A stretch of 16,522 nucleotides of DNA from JBBQTU01 sp038213005 (GTDB lineage Bacteria; Planctomycetota; Phycisphaerae; Tepidisphaerales; Tepidisphaeraceae): contig JBBQTU010000073.1 in assembly GCA_038213005.1 (NCBI GenBank), positions 1-16,522 of the forward strand, given 5' to 3'. Both the position numbers and the translations under genes were made by a program. Shown here one piece after another: positions 1-6,754 of the stretch. Each line of letters opens with the position of its first letter. Positions within the stretch are counted from its first letter, which is position 1. The notes below the pieces were generated by a model. The model was not told the DNA's origin. It was given only the letters and a program-made list of their open reading frames with translations, and searched no databases.

Positions 1-543
1 ACCGGCGGGCGAGTCCTCTCAGCATTTGACCTGGCCGGCACCAGCCTGTTCACTCGCAAGGGCCTGAAGCAGACCGCATCGCCGCTGCCGGTGTGGGATT
101 ACCTTACCCTAGCCCTGCTGGGGCTGATCCTGGTGGATGTCGCGGTTCGCCGCATCGCCTGGGACTGGAAGACGCTCAGGACTGTCGCGGTGCAGCGACT
201 GGGCCTGGACACAGCCAGGAAGATCGAGAAGAGTGAGTCAGTCGATGCCCTGCGGCGTCTGCGTGAAGGCGGCAAGGATCCCACCGAGAAGCCGAAGAAG
301 GCCCCCGCCGCCGATGCGGGCGAGGCCCCGCCCGTGGTATCCACGAAGTTTGAGGCCAGGGGCCCTGGCGTGGACGGCGACCTGACCAAGGTGGTCGGCG
401 GCGCAACCGACCAGCCCGTCCCCAAGAAGAAGCCAGTGCCGCAGCAACAGCCGGCCGGCAGCGGTGAGGATCGCACCACCAGCCTGCTTGCGGCCAAACG
501 GCGAGCCCGGGAACAGATGGACAAGAAGGACGAAGAGAAGTGA
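1..543 (+). CDS. C-terminal part of a large membrane protein of the MoxR/VWA operon (5' truncated)
   Basis: The frame is open from the first base of the window, so only the last 180 residues are seen; the GTG at 91 is an internal valine rather than a start. One hydrophobic segment (about residues 34-50, in YLTLALLGLILVDVAVRR) is followed by an Arg-rich stretch and then a long Lys/Pro/Ala/Glu-rich, probably disordered cytoplasmic tail ending in KKDEEK. The 'LPVWDYL...LDVAVRR' style of final membrane helix is what I know from the large VWA or glutamine-amidotransferase-like membrane proteins that accompany MoxR, DUF58 and BatA genes in planctomycetes. The gene ends 53 bases before moxR on the same strand, which fits a shared operon. 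The catalytic or binding domains lie outside the window, so the family call rests on the last helix and on context. Confidence 0.6.
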   Translation, partial: TGGRVLSAFDLAGTSLFTRKGLKQTASPLPVWDYLTLALLGLILVDVAVRRIAWDWKTLRTVAVQRLGLDTARKIEKSESVDALRRLREGGKDPTEKPKKAPAADAGEAPPVVSTKFEARGPGVDGDLTKVVGGATDQPVPKKKPVPQQQPAGSGEDRTTSLLAAKRRAREQMDKKDEEK

Positions 544-596
544 TCCGTGAGTGACGAAACCCAAATGACCGAGTAAGTACAAGAACAGGAGAAGCT

Positions 597-1628
597 ATGG
601 CCCAGCAGAACATCCCAAACGTCGACCCGCAAGTTGAGGCAGCTTGCGAGCAGTTCCGCAAGGACTTCAGAGCGGTCAAGAATCAGATTGGCCGGGCAAT
701 TGTCGGCCACGATGAGATTGTCGACGGTGTATTGACCTGCCTGTTCGTCAGCGGCCACGCGCTGCTTGAGGGTGTGCCGGGATTGGGCAAGACGGCCCTG
801 ATCCGCACGCTATCGCAGGCGCTGACGTTGAAGTTCAGCCGCATCCAGTTCACCCCCGACCTGATGCCCGCCGACGTGATCGGCACCAACGTGATCATGG
901 ACGCCGAGAGCGGCCGGCGCGAGTTCACGTTCATGCCCGGACCAATCTTCTCGCAGATGGTGCTGGCCGACGAAATCAACCGCGCCACGCCCAAGACGCA
1001 GTCGGCCCTGCTGGAAGCGATGCAGGAACACCAGGTCACCGCCGGCGGAAAGGTGCGCAAACTCGAAGACCCCTTCTTCGTGATGGCGACCCAGAACCCC
1101 ATCGAACAGGAAGGCACCTATCCTCTGCCCGAGGCGCAGTTGGACCGCTTTTTCTTCAAGCTGGTCGTCCAGTATTCCAACCGCGACGAACTCAGGCAGA
1201 TCCTGGAGAAGACGACCACGAACCAAAAGATCGAGATCGAGCCCGTGCTGGATGGCGCGAAGATCATGGAGCATCAGCAACTGGTGCGCCGCGTGCACGT
1301 GGCGCCGCATGTGCAGGACTACGCGATCCGCTGTGTGCTGGCGACCCACCCCAAAGGCGAGTTTGCCGTAGGCGTCGTCAACCAGTTCTTGCGATTCGGT
1401 GCCAGCCCGCGCGCGGCTCAGGCGATCAGCCTCGCGGGCAAGGTGCGCGCCCTGCTGGATGGGCGATTCCATGTCAGTTTCCAGGACATCAAAGAGGTGC
1501 TGAAGCCGGCCATGCGACACCGCCTGATCCTCAACTTCGAAGGCGAAGCCGAAGGCATGACCACCGACATGATCATCGACAAGATTATCGCCGAAGTATC
1601 CACCGCTACTGAAGGGCTAAGGGTGTAG
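597..1628 (+). CDS. moxR: MoxR-family AAA+ ATPase
   Basis: This is a 343-residue AAA+ ATPase of the MoxR group, thought to act as a chaperone that remodels or activates VWA-domain partners. Visible motifs are Walker A GVPGLGKT (residues 59-66), Walker B LADEIN (123-128), sensor 1 ATQNP (164-168) and the PEAQLDRF arginine-finger region (178-185). Length and motif spacing are normal for the family. The ATG at 597 is supported by AGGAGA at 587-592. In related genomes moxR is usually followed directly by a DUF58 gene and a BatA-type gene; here those lie at 2998 and 3888, after four accessory genes, the first of which starts only three bases past the moxR stop. The family assignment is firm; the client of this particular MoxR is not known. 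Confidence 0.96.
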   Translation: MAQQNIPNVDPQVEAACEQFRKDFRAVKNQIGRAIVGHDEIVDGVLTCLFVSGHALLEGVPGLGKTALIRTLSQALTLKFSRIQFTPDLMPADVIGTNVIMDAESGRREFTFMPGPIFSQMVLADEINRATPKTQSALLEAMQEHQVTAGGKVRKLEDPFFVMATQNPIEQEGTYPLPEAQLDRFFFKLVVQYSNRDELRQILEKTTTNQKIEIEPVLDGAKIMEHQQLVRRVHVAPHVQDYAIRCVLATHPKGEFAVGVVNQFLRFGASPRAAQAISLAGKVRALLDGRFHVSFQDIKEVLKPAMRHRLILNFEGEAEGMTTDMIIDKIIAEVSTATEGLRV

Positions 1629-1631
1629 AAT

Positions 1632-1910
1632 ATGCATATGAGGACGATGCCGACTGTGGAAGTGACTGCGGTTGTCGGGGCCGATGGCAGTGTGCGCGTG
1701 CCCGATCTACCCTATGCCCCAGGCGAACGAATACGTGTATTCGTGGTGGGCCAGCCATTGGTCGCACCGCGCGAACGCACCGACGAGGAACTCGCACAAT
1801 CCCGGAATATCCGTGAGAGCCTCAAAGGATCAGTCTTGCGTTACGACGATGCCACTGAGCCGGTGGGCTTGGAGGACTGGGAAGTTCTGCGCGGGGAGGA
1901 TCCGCAGTGA
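1632..1910 (+). CDS. VapB-like antitoxin of a PIN toxin
   Basis: This 92-residue protein has an N-terminal half (residues 7-40) shaped like the beta-rich DNA-binding part of small antitoxins: TVEVTAVVGADGSVRVPDL, then a proline/glycine turn and RIRVFVV. The second half is charged and probably unstructured until bound to the toxin. Its last four bases (GTGA) overlap the GTG start of the PIN-domain gene, the usual antitoxin-toxin coupling. The start at 1632 is favoured by AAGGG at 1619-1623 with an 8-base gap; ATGs at 1638 and 1647 are alternatives. Such antitoxins normally bind their own promoter with the toxin, but no separate promoter can be seen because the gene begins three bases after moxR. 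The antitoxin role is inferred from pairing and size rather than from a recognised domain. Confidence 0.7.
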   Translation: MHMRTMPTVEVTAVVGADGSVRVPDLPYAPGERIRVFVVGQPLVAPRERTDEELAQSRNIRESLKGSVLRYDDATEPVGLEDWEVLRGEDPQ

Positions 1911-2302
1911 TTCTCGTGGATACTCATGTTTTGGTCTGGTGGCAGTGTTCTAGCGAGCGCCTTGCCGAGAGGCACCTCGCGATGCTGCGCGACCACGAGC
2001 GTGAGGGGATACTAGTCAGTGCCATCTCTTTCTGGGAGGTCGCCCTTCTGGTCTCCAAGCGACGGTTGGACCTGAACGCGCCACTCAGCGAATGGACTGC
2101 CAGAGTGCTGGCCGATCCCACGCTGGAGGTAGTTCCGGCATCTCCACAGGTGTTGATTGAGTCGACCCGCCTGCCCGGTCTCTTTTACCCAGACCCCGCT
2201 GACCGGATCATCGTGGCTACGGCCCGAGAGCACGATCTCGCACTCCTGACAGAGGATGCAAGAGTCCTTGCCTATGGGCACGTGCGTTCGGTAGGACCAT
2301 AG
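1907..2302 (+). CDS. vapC: PIN-domain ribonuclease toxin (VapC family)
   Basis: This 131-residue PIN-domain protein is expected to be an Mg-dependent RNase that cleaves RNA when freed from its antitoxin. The acidic residues of the family are in place: D5 in MILVDTH, E44 in SFWEVALL, D99 in DPADRIIVATA and D117 in LLTEDARV. Full family length and an intact active site suggest a working toxin. The start is GTG, overlapping the upstream antitoxin stop by four bases, with GGGGAGGA at 1893-1900 as ribosome-binding site. Wobble positions look less GC-biased than in recN or moxR, which would fit recent acquisition, though this was judged by eye. The target RNA cannot be read from the sequence. Confidence 0.92.
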   Translation: MILVDTHVLVWWQCSSERLAERHLAMLRDHEREGILVSAISFWEVALLVSKRRLDLNAPLSEWTARVLADPTLEVVPASPQVLIESTRLPGLFYPDPADRIIVATAREHDLALLTEDARVLAYGHVRSVGP

Positions 2303-2310
2303 GAAAGATT

Positions 2311-2523
2311 ATGGCGATATACACCATCCATCAGAACAGCGGCAAATTCATCGTAGTGGTCGCGCGGGGCGGCCACTACGCAGTCTGGAATCGCAAACAA
2401 GGGCGCGGCGAGGTGACAATCCCCGTCCGCACCAAGGCCCAGGCCGATCTCGTGTGCGACAAGCTCAATCGCCGGGAGCACACCGGCACGATTGAGGTCC
2501 TTGGGGATGGAACGGTGGCGTGA
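2311..2523 (+). CDS. Hypothetical small protein, 70 residues
   Basis: I do not recognise this family. The ATG at 2311 has a good ribosome-binding site (AGGAAAG, 2301-2307) and follows vapC by eight bases, so it is likely translated from the same message. The protein is small, soluble and basic. It alternates beta-like stretches (YTIHQNSGKFIVVVARGGHYAVWN) with one probable helix (KAQADLVCDKLNRRE, about residues 42-56), and looks like a compact alpha/beta fold. It could be an orphan antitoxin or regulator, or simply cargo carried with the neighbouring pair. It ends two bases before the outer edge of the inverted repeat around the GxxExxY gene. Confidence 0.65.
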   Translation: MAIYTIHQNSGKFIVVVARGGHYAVWNRKQGRGEVTIPVRTKAQADLVCDKLNRREHTGTIEVLGDGTVA

Positions 2524-2534
2524 GCGAAGAAAGC

Positions 2535-2557
2535 TTGCCACAGATGGGGCACAGATG
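2535..2557 (+). repeat. Left inverted repeat of the GxxExxY cassette
   Basis: The 23-bp arm begins TTGCC and contains two CACAGATG-type units (CACAGATGGGGCACAGATG). Its exact reverse complement is at 2956-2978. The translation start of the GxxExxY gene (ATG at 2555) lies in the last three bases of this arm. Confidence 0.85.
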
Positions 2558-3001
2558 ATCACAGATCAGCACACACTCAATGAGCTCAGCCAGAAGGTTA
2601 TCGGCGCATCATTTCGCGTCGGCAATGCCTTAGGTTCGGGCTTCGCTGAGAAGGTCTATGAGAACTCGCTGGCCCACGACCTGCGGAAGCTGGGACTCAA
2701 CGTACAACAGCAGGTCCCGCTCAAGGTGTGGTACGACGGAGTCGTTGTGGGCGAGTTTGTCGCTGACCTGATCGTACAGGGGAGCATCATCGTCGAAATC
2801 AAGGCAGTTGAGCATCTCATTCCAGTCCATGTTGCTCAGTGCATCAACTACCTCGCTACGACAGCGATGCCCCTGTGTCTGCTGATTAACTTCGCCGGTC
2901 GTGTGGAGGTCAAACGCCTTGCCGGCGCCGCGTTCAAGAAGGCACCATCTGTGTCCATCTGTGCCCCATCTGTGGCAACATCTTCTTCGGATGACCAATG
3001 A
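2555..3001 (+). CDS. GxxExxY protein (PD-(D/E)XK nuclease-like)
   Basis: This 148-residue protein belongs to the GxxExxY family (TIGR04256/PF13366 by recognition). The name-giving motif is GFAEKVY (residues 29-35). A nuclease-type core follows: D71 in EFVADLIVQG, then E81-I-K83 in IIVEIKAVE, the spacing expected of a PD-(D/E)XK site. The biological role of the family is unknown. The frame is open upstream to 2492, but the ATG at 2555 puts the conserved helix at the usual distance from the N-terminus. The last 18 residues (SVSICAPSVATSSSDDQ region) are encoded by the right inverted repeat, so they are probably repeat-derived. The TGA stop overlaps the DUF58 ATG (ATGA), making the gene a translational partner of the MoxR operon. 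Confidence 0.9.
   Translation: MITDQHTLNELSQKVIGASFRVGNALGSGFAEKVYENSLAHDLRKLGLNVQQQVPLKVWYDGVVVGEFVADLIVQGSIIVEIKAVEHLIPVHVAQCINYLATTAMPLCLLINFAGRVEVKRLAGAAFKKAPSVSICAPSVATSSSDDQ
2956..2978 (-). repeat. Right inverted repeat of the GxxExxY cassette
   Basis: This is the exact reverse complement of 2535-2557. It is translated as the C-terminal tail of the GxxExxY protein. A further CATCTGTG unit at 2946-2953 extends the arm inwards with a few mismatches. Confidence 0.85.
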
Positions 3002-3891
3002 CTCTCGCCGACTCCCAAACTCTCCTCGACACCGAGTTCATGGCCCGGCTGGACCAGCTTGATCTGCTGTCGCGCAAAGTGCTGGCCGGAAAGCTCAAGG
3101 GCGAACGGCGATCCAAGCGACGTGGGCAGTCTGTCGAGTTTGCCGACTACCGTAACTATGTCGTCGGCGACGATCTTCGTTTCATCGATTGGAACATCTA
3201 CGCCCGGCTGGATCGACTTTTCCTTAAGCTGTTTCTTGAGGAGGAGGATCTCTCGCTGAGCATCCTGATCGATGTCAGCCGCAGCACCGAATTCGGCAAC
3301 CCGGGCAAACTCATGTTCATGAAGCGGGTGGCGGCCGCCCTGGGCTATGTCGGCCTGGTCAACTACAACCGCGTGGTGATCGCCGCGATCAACGACCGCG
3401 TCGAGAGCGAGACAGGTTTCATGCGCGGCCGGCAGAAGGTGCCGCACATGATCGAGTTCCTTCAGTCATTGCAGCCCGAGGGCACAAGCCACCTGGCCGG
3501 GGCGTGCAAGCGATTCGCCCTGTCGCATCGGCAAAAGGGTGTGACGATCGTCCTGTCCGACTTCTTCGATAAAGGCGGCTATGAGAACGGCCTGCGATAC
3601 TTGGCCGGTGGCCACACCGACCTTTTCTGCATCCAGGTACTCGCCCCGCAGGAGATTGAGCCCGACCTGCAAGGCGACCTGAAACTGAAAGACATCGAAG
3701 ACGGCGACCTGGCCGAGGTCTCAATCACGCAGCCTCTGATCAAACGCTACAAGGCCAATCTGAACGCCTATTGCCTGGGCCTCAAGGAATACGTAACTCG
3801 CCGTGGCGGGGCCTACCTGTTCACAAGCACGGCGGTGCCCTTTGACACGCTCGTCCTGAATTACCTGCGGGAACGAGGGCTGCTGGGATGA
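2998..3891 (+). CDS. DUF58 domain protein of the MoxR/VWA operon
   Basis: This is a 297-residue DUF58 protein (PF01882), a soluble VWA-like partner found beside MoxR ATPases. Visible family features are the basic stretch GKLKGERRSKRRGQSVEFADYR, the hallmark GDDLRFIDWN followed by ARLDRLFLKLFLEEEDLS, then the degenerate VWA-type strand ILIDVSRSTEFG (a MIDAS-like D-x-S-x-S) and VTIVLSDFFD further on. It overlaps the upstream GxxExxY stop by four bases and the downstream VWA gene in the same way (ATGA at 3888), so its translation is coupled on both sides. No clear Shine-Dalgarno precedes the ATG, which supports coupling. Function is inferred from the operon type: surface or envelope-associated assembly or activation driven by MoxR. 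Confidence 0.93.
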   Translation: MTLADSQTLLDTEFMARLDQLDLLSRKVLAGKLKGERRSKRRGQSVEFADYRNYVVGDDLRFIDWNIYARLDRLFLKLFLEEEDLSLSILIDVSRSTEFGNPGKLMFMKRVAAALGYVGLVNYNRVVIAAINDRVESETGFMRGRQKVPHMIEFLQSLQPEGTSHLAGACKRFALSHRQKGVTIVLSDFFDKGGYENGLRYLAGGHTDLFCIQVLAPQEIEPDLQGDLKLKDIEDGDLAEVSITQPLIKRYKANLNAYCLGLKEYVTRRGGAYLFTSTAVPFDTLVLNYLRERGLLG

Positions 3892-5879
3892 ATTGGCCTT
3901 CCTTCCTCAATCTCTTCACCGCCGCCATCGCCGCCGCCGTGGCAATCCCACTGCTGCTGCTTCTCTATTTCCTCAAGCTCCGCCGCGAGGAGAAGGTCAT
4001 ATCTTCCACCTTGCTGTGGAAGAAGGCGATTCAGGACCTGCAGGTCAATGCGCCGTTCCAGCGGCTCCGGAAGAACCTCCTGCTGCTCCTGCAACTCCTG
4101 GTTCTCATTCTGCTCTGCCTCGCCCTGGCTCGCCCGATGATCAGCTACCTCGGCTCAGCCGGGAAGACCACCGTCATCCTGATCGACCGCTCAGCCTCGA
4201 TGTCCACGAAGGATGCCAATCAGGGCCGCACCCGCCTGGAAGAGGCCAAACGCCTGGCCGGCGAGATCGTCGACTCGATGGGACGCGATGCCAAAGCGAT
4301 GGTCATCGCGTTTGACGATGCCGCCCAGACGGTTCAGTCATTCACCAGCGATCGGGTTGCCCTCAAGCGGGCCGTAGAGGCGATCCAGCCGACCGATCGG
4401 CGATCGCGACTGAAACTGGCCTTCCAACTGGCCGACGCTCAGATGGCCTTCCTGCCCGAGCAGAACCGCCCGAACAAAGAACCCCCAGACGTGATGCTGT
4501 TCTCCGATGGCCGGGTGGCCGACGCCGATGAGCTGTCGCTCAAAGGCATGTTGAAGTACATCCGCATCGGCCAGGGTGACACCCCCAATATCGGCGTGGT
4601 CTCGCTCAGCGCCCGCCGCAACTACGAGCGGCCGACCGAGGTTCAGGTCTTCGCCCGGCTGGCCAACTTCGGCCCGGCCCCAGCCAAGGCGGATGTGCGT
4701 CTGAGCATCGATGGCAAGCCTTCGCGGGTCGGCAGCGTCAATCTTGCCCCCGAGCGATGGAACGACGCCAAGTGGCTCCAGAAGAACCCGGGCAAGAAGG
4801 CCGACGGGTTCGCCGCGCAGGACAGCGTGGAGTTCACCGTCGAATTGGCCGATGCCGCCCTGCTCTCGGTGCAGCAGCTCAACAACGATGATGCGATGCC
4901 GGCCGATGACATGGCAAGCGTAGTCGTCCCGCCGGCCAAGTCGCTTAAGGTCGTGCTGGTCTCAGACGGCAACTACTTCCTCGAAAAGGCGCTTCAGACT
5001 CTGCCGCTCAAGGAGCCCGGCACGCTGAATCCCGCCGAGTATGAGGCCAAGCCGCCGGAAGACGCCGATGTGATCATCTTCGACCGCTGGATGCCCAAGG
5101 TGATGCCGCAGGCCGGCGCGTTCATCTACTTCGGCTCGGTCCCGCCCAACTCAAAACTGTCGGCCGAGACCAAAAACGGACGCGTTGTCACCGTCAACAA
5201 CCCGCAGATCCTGGACTGGCGGCGGGACCATCCGGTGCTCCGTTACCTCTCATTGTCCAAGCGCGCGATCGCCGAATCGCTCAAGCTGATTGTGCCTCTG
5301 GACGCCCAGGTGCTCATCGACGGCAGCGAAGGCCCGCTCATGGTGCTCTACCGCGAACCGCAGCGCACGCACCTGGTGGTCGCCTTTGACCTGCTGCAGA
5401 GCGACTGGCCCACCCGGCCGAGTTTCCCCGTATTCCTCAATTCCGCGATGCAGTTCCTCGCCCTGACGTCTCAATCCAACGCGAGAGAGTCGGTTGCGCC
5501 AGGCACCGCGCCGACACTGGAGCGCGCATCCATCATGCAGGCCGACCCCAAGCTGCAACCGATATCGCTCCTCGGTCCCATCAACGCCACCGTTGCGATA
5601 CCGCCGGCCGGCGATGTCACACTACCCGCCCTGGACCGCGTTGGCGTCTACCAGACCAATCCGCCTATCCCGCCGTTTGAAAAGATCGCCGTCAACCTCC
5701 TGGACGAGAACGAGAGCAACACGATGCCGGTTGATGTTCCCCCCGGCCACATCGGCACCATGCTGGCCGTCGGCGCCTCGGATTCGCGGCTGGACCTGTG
5801 GTGGTGGCTCATCGCCTGCGGCGCAGTCCCCCTGCTGATGATCGAGTGGTGGGTCTATACGCGCCGCGTCCATCTGTAG
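3888..5879 (+). CDS. BatA-type membrane protein with VWA domain
   Basis: This 663-residue protein has the BatA N-terminal layout (PF07584): a first membrane helix near residues 9-28, a linker with KLRREEKVISSTLLWKKA, and a second helix near 63-82 ending LALARP. A VWA domain follows with an intact metal site: D100-R-S102-A-S104, a Thr near 169 and SDG at 206-208. The middle part (about 215-600) resembles the Ig-like and amidotransferase-like regions of large planctomycete homologues, with no further motif I can name. A last helix lies near residues 637-657 (LWWWLIACGAVPLLMIEWW), followed by a short basic tail. It overlaps the DUF58 gene by four bases. Together with MoxR and DUF58 it forms the membrane module of the operon. 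Confidence 0.9.
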   Translation: MNWPSFLNLFTAAIAAAVAIPLLLLLYFLKLRREEKVISSTLLWKKAIQDLQVNAPFQRLRKNLLLLLQLLVLILLCLALARPMISYLGSAGKTTVILIDRSASMSTKDANQGRTRLEEAKRLAGEIVDSMGRDAKAMVIAFDDAAQTVQSFTSDRVALKRAVEAIQPTDRRSRLKLAFQLADAQMAFLPEQNRPNKEPPDVMLFSDGRVADADELSLKGMLKYIRIGQGDTPNIGVVSLSARRNYERPTEVQVFARLANFGPAPAKADVRLSIDGKPSRVGSVNLAPERWNDAKWLQKNPGKKADGFAAQDSVEFTVELADAALLSVQQLNNDDAMPADDMASVVVPPAKSLKVVLVSDGNYFLEKALQTLPLKEPGTLNPAEYEAKPPEDADVIIFDRWMPKVMPQAGAFIYFGSVPPNSKLSAETKNGRVVTVNNPQILDWRRDHPVLRYLSLSKRAIAESLKLIVPLDAQVLIDGSEGPLMVLYREPQRTHLVVAFDLLQSDWPTRPSFPVFLNSAMQFLALTSQSNARESVAPGTAPTLERASIMQADPKLQPISLLGPINATVAIPPAGDVTLPALDRVGVYQTNPPIPPFEKIAVNLLDENESNTMPVDVPPGHIGTMLAVGASDSRLDLWWWLIACGAVPLLMIEWWVYTRRVHL

Positions 5880-5940
5880 GCTGCCAGCCCGCTGCCAGCC
5901 CGCTGATTGATCCTTGGGAATCAACTAGATAGCATAGGTC
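5880..5940 (+). promoter_or_regulatory. Possible promoter ahead of the DUF4258 gene, with short direct repeats
   Basis: The gap starts with two copies of CTGCCAGCCCG (5881-5902). It then holds TTGATC (5907-5912) and TAGCAT (5930-5935) with a 17-base spacer, each matching the sigma-70 consensus at four of six positions. An imperfect dyad (TTGAT...ATCAA, 5907-5924) overlaps the -35 and could be an operator. Transcription would begin at about the ATG (5941). This is weak evidence on its own. Confidence 0.25.
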
Positions 5941-6258
5941 ATGGCGTTGCTGGATGACATTCGAGACAAGATCGCGCGGCGGCAGTATGAGTTCTCAAAG
6001 CACGCCGTAGATCAAACGATCATGCGGAGCATCAGCGTTGCCGAACTGGAAGAGGCTCTGGCAACCCGCAGCGAAGTGATCGAGGATTATCCCGAGGACA
6101 AGTATGGGCCGAGTTGCCTGATCCTCGGTCTTACGAGGAGGGGGCGTCCGCTGCATTTGCAGTGCAGCCACCCGACGCGGCCCCTGGTTAAGATCATCAC
6201 GGTGTACGAGCCGGATGCGGAACTCTGGATCGACCTGCGGATTCGCAGGAAGGATTAA
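5941..6258 (+). CDS. DUF4258 protein, probable toxin of a small gene pair
   Basis: This 105-residue DUF4258 protein (PF14076) has the usual opening YEFSKHAVDQTIMRSISVAELEEAL, the middle EVIEDYPEDKYGPSCLIL, and the ending RPLHLQC...LVKIITVYEPDAELW. The family is linked to RelE/MqsR-like toxins and usually lies next to a YgiT/MqsA-type gene, as here, nine bases downstream. A toxin role is therefore inferred from family and pairing. It is not firmly part of the MoxR operon, since 61 bases and a possible promoter separate them. The ribosome-binding site is poor (AGG at 5936-5938). No truncation is visible. Confidence 0.85.
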   Translation: MALLDDIRDKIARRQYEFSKHAVDQTIMRSISVAELEEALATRSEVIEDYPEDKYGPSCLILGLTRRGRPLHLQCSHPTRPLVKIITVYEPDAELWIDLRIRRKD

Positions 6259-6267
6259 AGAGGTGCG

Positions 6268-6480
6268 ATGATGCAAGAAACGATGATTGACACCCAAGTG
6301 ACCTACACCGTCGAACATGACGGCAAGTTCTTCCTCATCGAGCACGTGCCGGCGCGGGTGTGTCGCGAGACGGGAGAGCAGTTCTTCGCCCCCGAGACGG
6401 TGGAGCATATTCATGCGGTAATCAAGAGCCGCCAGAAACCCATCAGGGTCATTGAAACGCCCGTCTACAAGTACGCATGA
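6268..6480 (+). CDS. YgiT/MqsA-like antitoxin with most zinc cysteines missing
   Basis: This 70-residue partner of the DUF4258 gene has the family pattern: beta strands VTYTVEHDGKFFLIEHVPARVC, then ETGEQFFAPETVEHIHAVIK. Typical YgiT-type proteins carry two CxxC knuckles; here the first is absent and the second is reduced to CRETG with a single Cys (about residue 33). Zinc binding by the usual four-Cys site is therefore not possible. The start at 6268 has AGAGG (6259-6263) four bases upstream; ATG at 6271 is equally possible. The protein lacks a separate helix-turn-helix domain, so repression would depend on the short C-terminal part or on another factor. The family call is by overall pattern. 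Confidence 0.75.
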   Translation: MMQETMIDTQVTYTVEHDGKFFLIEHVPARVCRETGEQFFAPETVEHIHAVIKSRQKPIRVIETPVYKYA

Positions 6481-6491
6481 AGGCCGTCATC

Positions 6492-6520
6492 ATGACAATG
6501 TCGGCACGAGGCGATATGAT
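6492..6520 (+). promoter_or_regulatory. Strong sigma-70-like promoter giving a leaderless DUF433 mRNA
   Basis: ATGACA (6492-6497) and TATGAT (6515-6520) each match the consensus at five of six positions, with an optimal 17-base spacer. Counting from the -10, the expected +1 is base 6527, the A of the DUF433 start codon. No Shine-Dalgarno precedes this ATG. Confidence 0.65.
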
Positions 6521-6526
6521 TCTTTC

Positions 6527-6754
6527 ATGCAAACGGAGCTACTGAAACGCGTGACCGTGAACCCACGCCAGTGCGGCGGGCGGCCGTGCATTCGTGGTAT
6601 GCGAATCCGCGTAAGCGATGTGCTTGACCTTCTGGCAGCCGGCCTGACTACTGAACAAGTCGTCAAGGAACTGCCAGACCTCGAAACGGACGACGTCCGC
6701 GCCTGTCTGACTCTGGCTTCCAACCGCTTCGACCACCCGGTGTTCGTGGCATGA
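6527..6754 (+). CDS. DUF433 antitoxin-like protein
   Basis: This 75-residue DUF433 protein (PF04255) carries the family core: RVTVNPRQCGGRPCIRGMRI, then RVSDVLDLLAAGLTTEQVVKELPDLETDDVRACLTLA, a winged-helix-type DNA-binding region. DUF433 genes are commonly paired with PIN-like DUF5615 genes, where they are thought to be the antitoxin; that arrangement is present here with a four-base ATGA overlap. The open frame extends upstream to 6452, but homology starts at the ATG at 6527, which also coincides with the predicted transcription start. The gene is therefore probably expressed on its own promoter and independently of the upstream pair. Confidence 0.9.
   Translation: MQTELLKRVTVNPRQCGGRPCIRGMRIRVSDVLDLLAAGLTTEQVVKELPDLETDDVRACLTLASNRFDHPVFVA

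Larger units (their letters stand above)
2525..2989. mobile_element. Candidate GxxExxY cassette bounded by inverted repeats
   Basis: A single GxxExxY gene sits between inverted copies of the same sequence. The core is a perfect 23-bp inverted repeat (2535-2557 against 2956-2978). Similarity continues inwards as CACAGAT-type repeats for about 11 bases and outwards as CGAAGAA (2525-2531) against TTCTTCG (2983-2989), with spacers of 3 and 4 bases. The outer edges fall just after the stop of the upstream gene and just before the DUF58 start. There is no transposase and no clear target-site duplication, so mobility is inferred from the terminal-repeat layout and not shown. An RNA copy could fold into one long stem with the gene in the loop. 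Confidence 0.5.

Noticed and set aside
547..576. Nine-codon frame (GTG...TAA) before moxR
   Set aside because: It is too short to support and could be chance; no leader-peptide features such as runs of a regulated amino acid.
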